DNA of 44,103 nt from JBEKTY01 sp049515555. Its GTDB lineage: Bacteria > Planctomycetota > Planctomycetia > Pirellulales > Thermoguttaceae. Under the pieces are notes generated by a model, which saw nothing but the letters and a program-made list of their open reading frames with translations, ran no database searches and was not told the origin of the DNA. The position numbers and the translations under genes were made by a program. Positions 34,801-40,931 of the stretch are shown here, piece by piece (position 1 is the first letter of the stretch; each line of letters begins with the position of its first letter). The stretch lies in the NCBI GenBank assembly GCA_049515555.1, contig JBEKTY010000053.1, forward strand, positions 1 through 44,103, written 5' to 3'.

Positions 34801-36266
34801 ACGACTGAAAAGGAACACAAAGTCACGCCTTCAGTCGTCCCTACGGGACGATGGAAATCGCTACGTTGTCCGTCTTCCCAGCAGTTAACTGCTGGGCTAT
34901 TTTCGATCGTCCCTCCGGGACGGCAGAATCCATGTCCACCTGTGCAATACAACGAGGCCCCTACCCCGACCGCGGCCAGGAGCAGCACTACTGAACTCGA
35001 CGCACTTCCCAACCGCCGGGTTCTCCGCTGGGCAGCCGGACGGACGTAGTAGCGCACGAAGATGCCCACCACGGCCAGCAGGCAGCCGGCGTATTGCAGG
35101 CCGCGGCCCGGATCGTAGTTGAGCGTCAGGTACGAGGCATAGACCGGCCGCTGGGCGGCCCCGGGGACCTCGTCGGGCGCGTAAGGCCCCGGCATGCCCG
35201 TCTGGAACAGCCGGTAGGAGCGGCCCGTCGCCGGATCGGCGAAATCCAGCGGCGCGTTAAGCGTGACCAGCACGTCTTCGGCGACGGGCGGGCCGGGCTC
35301 TGCGGCGGGCCGGGCCGGGTCGGCCAGCGGCAGGAAATCAAGATGACTGCCATAGTACGACGCCTGTTGCGTGCCGGGGTCCAGCTTGCGCTCCGCCTTG
35401 CTGAGGCGGATGGCCAGACCCAGGCGGTACTGGCGGGGCTGGAGCGTCAGGCGGACGGCCCGGCCCTGGCCCTCGATCTGCTTCTCCCGGTCGGGCAGCT
35501 TGGCGGACCGCGCCAGCGGATCGAGCGACTGGGCCGAAAGCCAGAACTCCTCGCTCCGGCCATCGACCTCCATTCGCAGCCGGACCCGCGGCTCGCGCTG
35601 GCCGCTTCGCTGGTAGTCGAGCACCGCCAGGCGGATGCCGTCACGGTCGTAAACCACGCCTTGGTCGCGATGGGCCAGCCGCCACGGTATTGCCGGCAGC
35701 CAGCGGTAGTCTTGCCAATCGAGCGGGCCGGGCGTGAAGGGGATGCGGTTTAGGGATTTGGGGATTTGGGGAGTTGGGGATTTGGCGGCCTGCGGATCGG
35801 CCGAGTTGCCGCCGGGCGGCAGGATCGTCAGATCGAAGTACTCCTGGCCGTCCAGCTCGACGAACTGTTGCGCGTCTTTATAGGCCGTCGAGGAGGATTC
35901 GCCTTCGAACATGGCGAGCGTGGCTTCCACGCCGGCCCGGCGGCTGACCAGGCAGCCCACGAGCAGCAGCAGCACGCCGAGGTGGGCCAGTACGAAGCCG
36001 GCCTGGTGTCTCTTCCACGGAAAGCGCAACGCCAGGGCGGCGAGCACGTTCAGGCCCAGCAGGCCGCACAAGGCCGTGAACCACCAGGCGCCGTAGACGG
36101 CGAATCGGGCCGCCGCGTCGCCGTACCATTTTTCCAGCAGCGTGGCCCAGACCAAAACCGCCACCAGCGCGACCATGACGCAGATGGCCAGGCGGACAGA
36201 GCCCAGCGCCCGCAGCGCGCCCAGCGCAGGGAGTTTCTTAGTCATTGGTGCTTGGTCATTGGTCAT
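31887..36266 (-). CDS. ResB-CcsA fusion protein for cytochrome c maturation, with repeat inserts
   Basis: This 1459-residue membrane protein combines both parts of the system II cytochrome c synthetase, which delivers and attaches heme outside the membrane. Residues 1-420 are ResB-like (membrane helices at about 25-45, 60-80 and 90-110, then a large extracytoplasmic domain). Residues 560-960 form a helical extracytoplasmic part. Residues 990-1459 are CcsA-like, with the tryptophan-rich heme motif WGRFWGWDPKE at about 1351-1361. In-frame inserts from repeat DNA lie at about residues 160-173, 444-511, 519-543, 1056-1077 and 1256-1300. The ATG abuts the previous stop (TGAATG), so translation is probably coupled to the lipoprotein gene. 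The first residues (MTNDQAPMTKK) come from a repeat; Met8 is an alternative. Confidence 0.88.
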   Translation of the reverse strand: MTNDQAPMTKKLPALGALRALGSVRLAICVMVALVAVLVWATLLEKWYGDAAARFAVYGAWWFTALCGLLGLNVLAALALRFPWKRHQAGFVLAHLGVLLLLVGCLVSRRAGVEATLAMFEGESSSTAYKDAQQFVELDGQEYFDLTILPPGGNSADPQAAKSPTPQIPKSLNRIPFTPGPLDWQDYRWLPAIPWRLAHRDQGVVYDRDGIRLAVLDYQRSGQREPRVRLRMEVDGRSEEFWLSAQSLDPLARSAKLPDREKQIEGQGRAVRLTLQPRQYRLGLAIRLSKAERKLDPGTQQASYYGSHLDFLPLADPARPAAEPGPPVAEDVLVTLNAPLDFADPATGRSYRLFQTGMPGPYAPDEVPGAAQRPVYASYLTLNYDPGRGLQYAGCLLAVVGIFVRYYVRPAAQRRTRRLGSASSSVVLLLAAVGVGASLYCTGGHGFCRPGGTIENSPAVNCWEDGQRSDFHRPVGTTEGVTLCSFSVVPTGLSVCSFQTTPSDESLGYFQLPLRGTAQAGGLSQFSSACLLGQAENGTVPFSVLVGALDCSTWQRLPVLDSGRIMPLDTFARNQVKKICGTPPPGLSAAELLLAWLAEPQAWETAAFLEADDEILRSRLLEVPLHDESGRRLRYVSPQQVAAAGKFHERLEQLARQQEEAQRLGWPWEPAARDKKVQELGEAYNRYRQLTYDPAQPDVDRPWFSEAVIAMARAWIATEGDLRQSPFGKRPEIAKLVARVSDSMRKLVAPLMSGGEQARQSLGTVEPLLAELDRATAELAAQAGQSPDSAGAKPPAAGPQRRSLAARLAEVARLAVRAHWALFDPPAAIRLLPGLEPSALEADRYRGQLEPWISLRALDQGPAGLVERYPPEELAAVRQAYHAMLAAYRDRQSAGGPNRCSAAIEHFAAALGQLAQSIEPARRELPLVEKDEAILAATAYPPPGSTDAEVRYNRLDPFFWGWVVMLAAVVCLVAATAPGRVGQWMFCLGMGLVVLAQLFVLAGLGLRMAITHWAPVTNMFETIVFAGLCVAVLTVWLTLFPLLRPGSRAAWQWTALPTPHPLTPSSPQPLNPSTPQPLRWLMLPLRLALMAWVVGLTGILSSARPGGGYQMMTLLPRRDLGASLPTAGAVLVWLVGLCVWAATVWYAPRVILAAVLTLPAAAIGLARRGAAARLRQAHRRNLVALVGSMVALAAALGAYYAPFPKDIKPLMAVLRNNTWLAIHVLTIMVGYGAAAKAWGLGNIALGFYLFGRYRPAEGGTSLSAAKGVVGGTFLTEGGTSLSAAKGVSSKPATPFIPQGRAAQTDQPILTRPLRPPQVCTTLARLNYQLIRIAVLLLAIGTILGGMWADVSWGRFWGWDPKEVGALVSLLVYLVVLHGRHVGYRGDLSMAAGSVLGFTAILLTWFVVNFWMGGKHSYGEGGAEQWVVAGCLTAVTVNLLFLALAALRAWLQSRRTTAGA
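32368..32500. repeat. In-frame tandem repeat in the ResB-CcsA gene (CACGCCCTTCGCTGCGCTC)
   Basis: CACGCCCTTCGCTGCGCTCA and GACGTGCCACCCTC are each present twice in about 130 bases. On the minus strand they give two copies of EGGTSLSAAKGV, separated by VGGTFLT, then SSKPATPFIPQG. The insert falls between CcsA membrane helices. Confidence 0.75.
33035..33103. repeat. In-frame GAGGGGTT tandem repeat in the ResB-CcsA gene
   Basis: Repeats of GGGGTTGA and GGGGATGA give the peptide PHPLTPSSPQPLNPSTPQPL between CcsA membrane segments. The frame stays open throughout. Confidence 0.75.
34644..34704 (-). repeat. 44-bp nested palindrome family, copy 2 (with 17-base loop insertion)
   Basis: GGGGACAGTCCCATTTTCG and CGAAAATTGGGACAGTCCCC are the same arms as in copies 1 and 3, with extra bases in the centre (GCCTGTCCGAGCAGACAGG, which is itself palindromic). 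On the coding strand it gives GLSQFSSACLLGQAENGTVP within the ResB-CcsA protein, in the same frame as in gcvPB. Confidence 0.85.
34735..34940. repeat. Cluster of GTCCCGTAGGGACGACTGAA-type inverted repeats in the ResB-CcsA gene
   Basis: Inverted pairs include AGTCCCGTAGGGACGACTGA / TCAGTCGTCCCTACGGGACG (about 34790-34850), and AGCCCAGCGATTCATCGCTGG and CCCAGCAGTTAACTGCTGGG near the two ends. The protein residues 444-511 encoded here (CSFSVVPTGLSVCSFQTTP and others) do not look like part of the ResB or CcsA family. Confidence 0.65.
35748..35785. repeat. In-frame GGGATTTGGGGATTT repeat in the ResB-CcsA gene
   Basis: Same sequence as upstream of gcvPA (15588-15616), inverse orientation. It encodes SPTPQIPKSLNR in the extracytoplasmic part of the ResB domain. 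Confidence 0.75.
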
Positions 36267-36539
36267 TCAAGGGGATATTGGTCGCGCACCGATTTTCGCG
36301 GAATCGGCCGACTGTCCCGGCAGGGCCAACTCCCGCTCGGCGCGGATCAACTGGTCTTCGGTCTGGCGGGTATGGGCCTTGAGGTTCTCGATCTCGATCA
36401 ACTGGGCCCGGTTCTGTTCGGCGAGGACCCGGTTCTGGGCCTGGCTGTTGGCCAGTTGCGACTGCGGCACCAGGCAGCCCGAGGCCAGGATTGCCGCACA
36501 GGCGGCGGGCAGGCCGAACGAGTAACTGGCAGCCTTCAT
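36267..36539 (-). CDS. Small coiled-coil lipoprotein
   Basis: The 90-residue product has a lipoprotein signal with lipobox ASGC near residue 22 and then a Gln/Glu/Asn-rich helical segment (SQLANSQAQNRVLAEQNRAQLIEIENLK). That segment is like the coiled coil of the OmpA-like lipoprotein at 242-1066, but the OmpA domain is absent. The start ATG 36539 has AAAGGA 8 bases upstream. It ends directly at the ResB-CcsA start, so the two are translationally coupled. Its job may be to hold the cytochrome c machinery at the envelope, but this is a guess. Confidence 0.75.
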   Translation of the reverse strand: MKAASYSFGLPAACAAILASGCLVPQSQLANSQAQNRVLAEQNRAQLIEIENLKAHTRQTEDQLIRAERELALPGQSADSAKIGARPISP

Positions 36540-36570
36540 GATACGATTCCTTTCGTATCTGCGACCAAGC

Positions 36571-37815
36571 TTACTTCTCGAACCAGCCGAGGATCGTGTC
36601 CATCAGCCCGCTGTTGATGGGATTGACGCTGTCCCAGCTCCACATGTTCTTCAGCAGGTCGTGCACCATGATGCCGACGAGCATCAGCAGGAGCGAGCAG
36701 ACGACCAGTCCGACGATGCTCCCGACGGTGTAGGGGGCCTCGGGCAGGGCCATGGCGGCGGCGAGCTGGTCCAGGGCCACGATGTCGGCCTGGCCTGCCA
36801 GGCCCACGTCGCCGGCCGGCAGCAGGCCGGCGCCGGGCATTGTGCCGAGGTCTTCGTCGAGCATGGCGGCCACCCCGCCGCCGGCGGCCACCATGGTCGC
36901 GGCTTCGTCGCCTTCGGCCTCGGTGTCCAGGGCGATCACCTGCGAGCCGCTCTCCGACTCGTCGGAGTCGGCGGTGTCTTCCATGGGAGTGAGCTGGAAG
37001 TCGTCCTCGCTTTTCAAGGCGGCCGGGGCTTCGCCCTCGGCTGCGGCCAGCAGATCGTCTTCGCCCAGCTCGAGGGATTCCTCGCCCGCGCCGGCCAGGT
37101 TCAACGGTGCTTCGAGCGACAGTCCGCTGTCGGCCGGATCGACCAGCGAGATTCCGCTGTCGCCGCCGATAGTGATGTCGCTGCCGGTGCCGCTGCCGCC
37201 GAGCACCAGGTCGTCGTCCTCCAGCGGCTTGGAGGCCAGGTCGATGGCCGAATCGCCGGCGGCGGGCGCGGCGGCCTTGGGTGCGGCAGCCTTGGGTGCG
37301 GCGGCTTTGGGCGCGGGCTTCTTTGCCGCCCCTTTCGCCGCGGGCGGCGCCGCCGAGGCGTCCTCCAGCGAAAGGTCCTGATCCAACGTCAAATCGAGCT
37401 CCTCGAACTGCGAGACCTTCGCCGCCACGTCGTCTTTGCCGGCGGGCTTGCGCTCCTGGCCCAGGTCGATCCCGCTGGGGGCCAGCTTGATGTCGCTGTC
37501 GGCCAGCCGGATGTCGCTATCCGCCACCGCCTTGCCCTTCGACGTGCCGATCACCGTGCCGGACAGACCGGGATCGGAATGCCCCAGCTCGATCTCGCTG
37601 GCCAGTACGTCGCCGCCGTCGTCGCTCTCGGCGGCCGGCGGGGGCGACTTGGCCCGCTCGTGGGCCACCCGCTCCACGTCTTCCACCTTGAACTTCCAGT
37701 CGGTGCCGTCGCGATAGCCGTGCAACTGGCGCTGCTCCAGCATCTGCTTGACGTCGCCCTCGGACAACCCGAGCACCTTGGCCGTTTCCTTGAGGTTGTA
37801 ATACTTCTGCGGCAT
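36571..37815 (-). CDS. Membrane-tethered helix-turn-helix protein, low-complexity middle
   Basis: The 414-residue protein starts with a MerR/excisionase-like HTH (MPQKYYNLKETAKVLGLSEGDVKQMLEQRQL, then GYRDGTDWKFKVEDVERV). A long acidic, Ala/Ser/Asp-rich region with an APKAAAPKAAAPKAAAP run follows (residues about 70-350), and then one membrane segment (about 366-388, SIVGLVVCSLLLMLVGIMV). The C-terminal KNMWSWDSVNPINSGLMDTI follows the membrane. Proteins of this plan are found in planctomycetes. The role is unknown. It may bind DNA from the membrane. The ATG at 37815 with AAAGG upstream gives an immediate HTH start. Confidence 0.8.
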   Translation of the reverse strand: MPQKYYNLKETAKVLGLSEGDVKQMLEQRQLHGYRDGTDWKFKVEDVERVAHERAKSPPPAAESDDGGDVLASEIELGHSDPGLSGTVIGTSKGKAVADSDIRLADSDIKLAPSGIDLGQERKPAGKDDVAAKVSQFEELDLTLDQDLSLEDASAAPPAAKGAAKKPAPKAAAPKAAAPKAAAPAAGDSAIDLASKPLEDDDLVLGGSGTGSDITIGGDSGISLVDPADSGLSLEAPLNLAGAGEESLELGEDDLLAAAEGEAPAALKSEDDFQLTPMEDTADSDESESGSQVIALDTEAEGDEAATMVAAGGGVAAMLDEDLGTMPGAGLLPAGDVGLAGQADIVALDQLAAAMALPEAPYTVGSIVGLVVCSLLLMLVGIMVHDLLKNMWSWDSVNPINSGLMDTILGWFEK

Positions 37816-37818
37816 GAA

Positions 37819-37924
37819 GGTTACCTTTGTTCGCAACCGTTCTCGGCCTGACCGGCCGAAGGGGACAGTCCCATTTTCGTCGGACGAAAATTGGGACAGT
37901 CCCCGCGAACGGTTACCTTTGTTC
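37819..37924. repeat. 44-bp nested palindrome, copy 3, with 14-bp flanking direct repeat
   Basis: The 44-bp core is at 37861-37904. GGTTACCTTTGTTC occurs at both 37819-37832 and 37911-37924, so the inserted segment is about 78 bases with a 14-base direct duplication. The left copy holds the ribosome binding site of the HTH gene. The right copy holds the stop codon of the upstream gene. AACCGTTC (37835-37842) and GAACGGTT (37907-37914) form an inverted repeat near the ends. Confidence 0.8.
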
Positions 37925-38263
37925 CAACTGCTGCCGGATATCCTTCGGCAAGGGGCTGTCGCTGTTGAAATCCGTCATTTGCAGATCGTAGTGGATGTTG
38001 CGGACGCTGCGGAGCGTGATCTTGCCACTGCTGCCTTCGATCGAGTATACGCCGATCGCCTGGTTCCGGGGATCGACCACCGTCAGCCATTGGCCTTTTT
38101 CGCCGCCGACCGTGGGCAGGACGATCAAGTCGCCGCCGCCGCCGGCCGCCGGCGTGTTGGGCGCAACGCGCTGGGCCATGACTTCGCCGCGTTGGCCAAA
38201 TAAGCCCACGGCGACGGTCACCAATCCCGTACCGACAAGCGCCACCAGTGTCGCCCGTTTCAT
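37913..38263 (-). CDS. Unknown secreted protein, 116 residues
   Basis: The product starts with a signal peptide (MKRATLVALVGTGLVTVAVGLFG) and has a mature part with strand-like segments such as LTVVDPRNQAIGVYSIEGSSGKITL. It ends PLPKDIRQQLEQR. It shows no family match known to me. ATG 38263 fits a signal peptide. It precedes the HTH-TM gene on the same strand, and the palindrome copy 3 now separates the two. Confidence 0.7.
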   Translation of the reverse strand: MKRATLVALVGTGLVTVAVGLFGQRGEVMAQRVAPNTPAAGGGGDLIVLPTVGGEKGQWLTVVDPRNQAIGVYSIEGSSGKITLRSVRNIHYDLQMTDFNSDSPLPKDIRQQLEQR

Positions 38264-38476
38264 CGCGTACCCTCCATGCAGCGGAAGTTGGGGAAGCTGG
38301 GGCCTTATCTCCATTGTAAAAGCCCCAATCTCGATTGCAAGCAAAATGACTGGTCCGGCTAGTCCACCCCTTCACACGGTATGGCGGTCTGCTACCACCC
38401 TATATTACTACCGGGGCCTGGCTGCGAGTCTACCGGCGCCGCCCGGCGGAAGCAAGATCAGCTTGGCCGGGATGGG

Positions 38477-38550
38477 TTCGTAGTGACCCGATTTATCGGG
38501 TCTGGAGAGCGTGAACAGGTCAAGGACCGCATGAATGCGGTCACTACGAA
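38477..38550. repeat. TTCGTAGTGACC element, copy 2
   Basis: The 74-base element has 12-base terminal inverted repeats TTCGTAGTGACC / GGTCACTACGAA and two internal hairpins, CCCGATTTATCGGG and CCGCATGAATGCGG. It is in inverse orientation to copy 1 at 23421-23499. It sits in the 392-base gap (38264-38655) before proC, which has no other recognisable feature. Confidence 0.75.
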
Positions 38551-38655
38551 CGATTGGTGAACAAGCCGGGTTAACGGTGAACTCGGTAGGGTCGCCGCTG
38601 TTATCCCTCGCACGCCGGCCGCCGCGGCTTGAATCTTCGGGCCGTTTGGCGTAGC

Positions 38656-39477
38656 ATGGCGGTCATGTTGAAACAGCGAATCGGACTGATCGGCGCCGGT
38701 CAGATGGCCACGGCCCTGGGGCAAGGCTTCGTGCGTGCGGGCCTGGTGCCGGGGGAGAGCGTGGCGGCTTCAGACCCGTCGGCCGAGGCCCGGCGGCGAT
38801 TCGCCCAGTTGACCGGCGGCCGTGCCACGGCCGACAACCTGGAGATCGTCGAGGGCTCGGACGTGCTGTTTCTGGCCGTCAAGCCGCAGCAGATGCCCGG
38901 GGTGCTGGCCCAGCTCAAGGGCCGGATCGCCGCCGGGCAACTAGTGGTGTCGGTGGCGGCCGCGGTGCGGTTGGCGGCCTTGGCCCAAGGGCTGGGGCCG
39001 GGAGTCCGGCTGGTGCGGGTTATGCCCAACACACCCTGCCTCGTGGGCTGTGGCGCCTGCGGCTACAGCCTGGGGCCGTCGGCCACGCCGGAGGACGGCC
39101 GGCTCGTGCTGCAACTGCTGCAATCGGTGGGGCTGGCCGTCGAGGTGGAGGAGCAATTGCTCGACGCGGTGACCGGCCTGTCCGGCTCCGGGCCGGCCTT
39201 CGTGTACGTGATCGTCGAGGCCCTGAGCGACGGCGGGGTGCGGATGGGTCTGCCCCGCCGGGTGGCCACGGCCCTGGCGGCGCAGACCGTGCTGGGGGCG
39301 GCCCAAATGGTGGCCCAAAGCGGCGAGCATCCCGGCGTGCTCAAGGACCGCGTGGCCAGCCCGGGCGGCACGACCATCGCCGGTCTAAAGGCGCTGGAGG
39401 AGGGCGGGCTGCGGGCGACCCTGATGGCCGCCGTCGAGGCCGCCGCCCGCCGCTCGATCGAATTGGGAACCGCTTGA
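38656..39477 (+). CDS. proC: Pyrroline-5-carboxylate reductase
   Basis: The last step of proline synthesis: reduction of pyrroline-5-carboxylate with NAD(P)H. The 273-residue protein has the dinucleotide motif IGLIGAGQMATALGQGF, then VKPQQMPGVL, RVMPNTPCLVG, and the C-terminal dimer domain DAVTGLSGSGPAFVYV ... HPGVLKDRVASPGGTTIAGL. ATG 38656 gives a start 12 residues before the motif; ATG 38665 (MLKQRIGLIG) is equally possible and gives the more usual length. It is followed by an unknown protein gene after about 120 bases. Confidence 0.95.
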   Translation: MAVMLKQRIGLIGAGQMATALGQGFVRAGLVPGESVAASDPSAEARRRFAQLTGGRATADNLEIVEGSDVLFLAVKPQQMPGVLAQLKGRIAAGQLVVSVAAAVRLAALAQGLGPGVRLVRVMPNTPCLVGCGACGYSLGPSATPEDGRLVLQLLQSVGLAVEVEEQLLDAVTGLSGSGPAFVYVIVEALSDGGVRMGLPRRVATALAAQTVLGAAQMVAQSGEHPGVLKDRVASPGGTTIAGLKALEEGGLRATLMAAVEAAARRSIELGTA

Positions 39478-39597
39478 CGCCGCTGGGAGCTTTTTTTATG
39501 CCGTGGTGGATTATGGAACACTCCGGTGCCTTCCCGCCAGTGGAAACGGGCTCCCTTCGGTCGCCCTCGTCCCGTAATAAGTGCAGGACTCAATAGT

Positions 39598-40104
39598 ATG
39601 TCGACCTTTGAAGACAACCGTTATCGCTGGCGAGAAACCTATTTCGTGCTCTTCCCCGCCGACCGGCAGCCGAAGCTGAAGGTGGTGGAGAAGTGCCTTT
39701 CGGCCATCAGCAAGCGGTACCTGCTCAGCCAGCAGACGGCCGACGCGGAGGGCGGGTTCGAGTCGCTGACGCTGGCCGCGCCCGAGGATTTCGCCGCCCT
39801 GGACATCTGTTATACCAGCGGCGCGGAGGTCGCGGAGCAGGTGGCCCTGATGGTGCGGGAGCTGGCGCCCACGATCGAGCCCGCTCAGCGCGGGATGCTG
39901 AAGCGGCTCAAGCAGTGCGACGGCCGCTTCGACGTGCTGCACTTCGAGCAGGTCGCCGATCTGCCCGCCGACGACGAGGAGCAGGCCGACGACGAGCTGC
40001 TGGATCCCAGCGCGCTGTTGGCCGTGCTGGAGGCCCTGGCGCGGATCACCGACGGGGTGGCGGTCGATCCGCAGTCGGGCACCATTTTGAGCACCGAGGA
40101 TTAG
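39598..40104 (+). CDS. Unknown protein preceding efpL
   Basis: The 168-residue product is probably cytoplasmic. It has an alpha-beta look (RETYFVLFPADRQPKLKVVEKCL, LDICYTSGAEVAEQVALM, GRFDVLHFEQV) and an acidic Asp/Glu-rich patch (DLPADDEEQADDELLDPSALL). No family is recognised. It ends 18 bases before the elongation factor gene, so both are likely on one mRNA. Start ATG 39598 is chosen because the frame upstream is repeat-like. Confidence 0.65.
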   Translation: MSTFEDNRYRWRETYFVLFPADRQPKLKVVEKCLSAISKRYLLSQQTADAEGGFESLTLAAPEDFAALDICYTSGAEVAEQVALMVRELAPTIEPAQRGMLKRLKQCDGRFDVLHFEQVADLPADDEEQADDELLDPSALLAVLEALARITDGVAVDPQSGTILSTED

Positions 40105-40122
40105 CCCGAGAGGAGGCGGCCG

Positions 40123-40692
40123 ATGGCCCTGCAAGCCAAGGAGATCAAGAGCGGTACGATCGTCAACTACAACGAGGCCCCCTGCCTGGTCGAGTCGGTT
40201 ACGGTGCAGAGCCCGACGGCCCGCGGGGCGGCCACCTTCTACAAGTACCGTGCGCGGAACCTGATCAGCAAGCAGAAGGTCGACATCACGCTGCGGGGCG
40301 GCGACACGCTGAACGAGGCCGATTTCCACAAGCGGGGCGTCAAGTTCATGTACGCCGACTCGACCCACTTGCACTTCCTCGATCAGCAGGACTACAACCA
40401 GTACTCGCTGCCCAAGGAGGACACGGTCGAGGAGGCCAAGTATCTGACCGAAGCCCTGGAAGGCGCGCAGGCCTTGATCTACAACGACGAGTGCGTGGGA
40501 GTGCAGTTGCCGGTGGCCGTCGAGCTTCGCGTGCTGGAGTGCGATCCGCCCATCAAGGGGGCCTCGGCCACCGCCCGGACCAAGCCCGCCAAGCTCGAAA
40601 CCGGCCTGGTGGTCCAGGTCCCCGATTACCTCACGCCGGGCGAGATGATCAAGGTCGATACCCGCGACGGGTCGTACCTTTCCCGGGCCTGA
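40123..40692 (+). CDS. efpL: Elongation factor P-like protein (EfpL/YeiP type)
   Basis: The 189-residue protein relieves ribosomes stalled at proline and similar stretches. It has the three-domain EF-P layout (KOW-like, then OB, then OB). The loop that in canonical EF-P carries a modified Lys reads SPTARGAATFYKYRARN, as in the YeiP/EfpL branch with an Arg in place of Lys. The rest matches YeiP as well (KVDITLRGGDTL, RGVKFMYAD, PIKGASATARTKPAKLETGLVVQVPDYLTPGEMIKVDT). GAGGAGG 8 bases before ATG 40123 supports the start. A canonical EF-P, if the organism has one, would be elsewhere. Confidence 0.93.
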   Translation: MALQAKEIKSGTIVNYNEAPCLVESVTVQSPTARGAATFYKYRARNLISKQKVDITLRGGDTLNEADFHKRGVKFMYADSTHLHFLDQQDYNQYSLPKEDTVEEAKYLTEALEGAQALIYNDECVGVQLPVAVELRVLECDPPIKGASATARTKPAKLETGLVVQVPDYLTPGEMIKVDTRDGSYLSRA

Positions 40693-40704
40693 GGCGGAGG
40701 GCGA

Positions 40705-40860
40705 GGGGGGACGCGGGAGACGCGGGGACGCGGGAGACGCGGGGACGCGGGGACGCGGGGACGCGGGGACGCGGAGACGCGGGGACACGGAGACGCGGGG
40801 ACGCGGAGACAGCGAGACAAGGGGACGAAGAGACAGGGAGACAAGGAGGAGCGCGTGGCA
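40705..40860. repeat. GGGGACGC tandem repeat array
   Basis: About 15 units of GGGGACGC, GGAGACGC and similar, changing to AGACAAGGGGACGAAG near the right end. It fills most of the gap between efpL and the DUF1559 gene. A run AACTGAAAACCGAAAACTG (40899-40927) follows, close to the next start. No coding sense is claimed. Confidence 0.8.
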
Positions 40861-40931
40861 CCGGCACTCTCCCCTTGCCCGCAGGACGCAGGCCAACTGA
40901 AAACCGAAAACTGAAAACCGAAAACTGTCGC

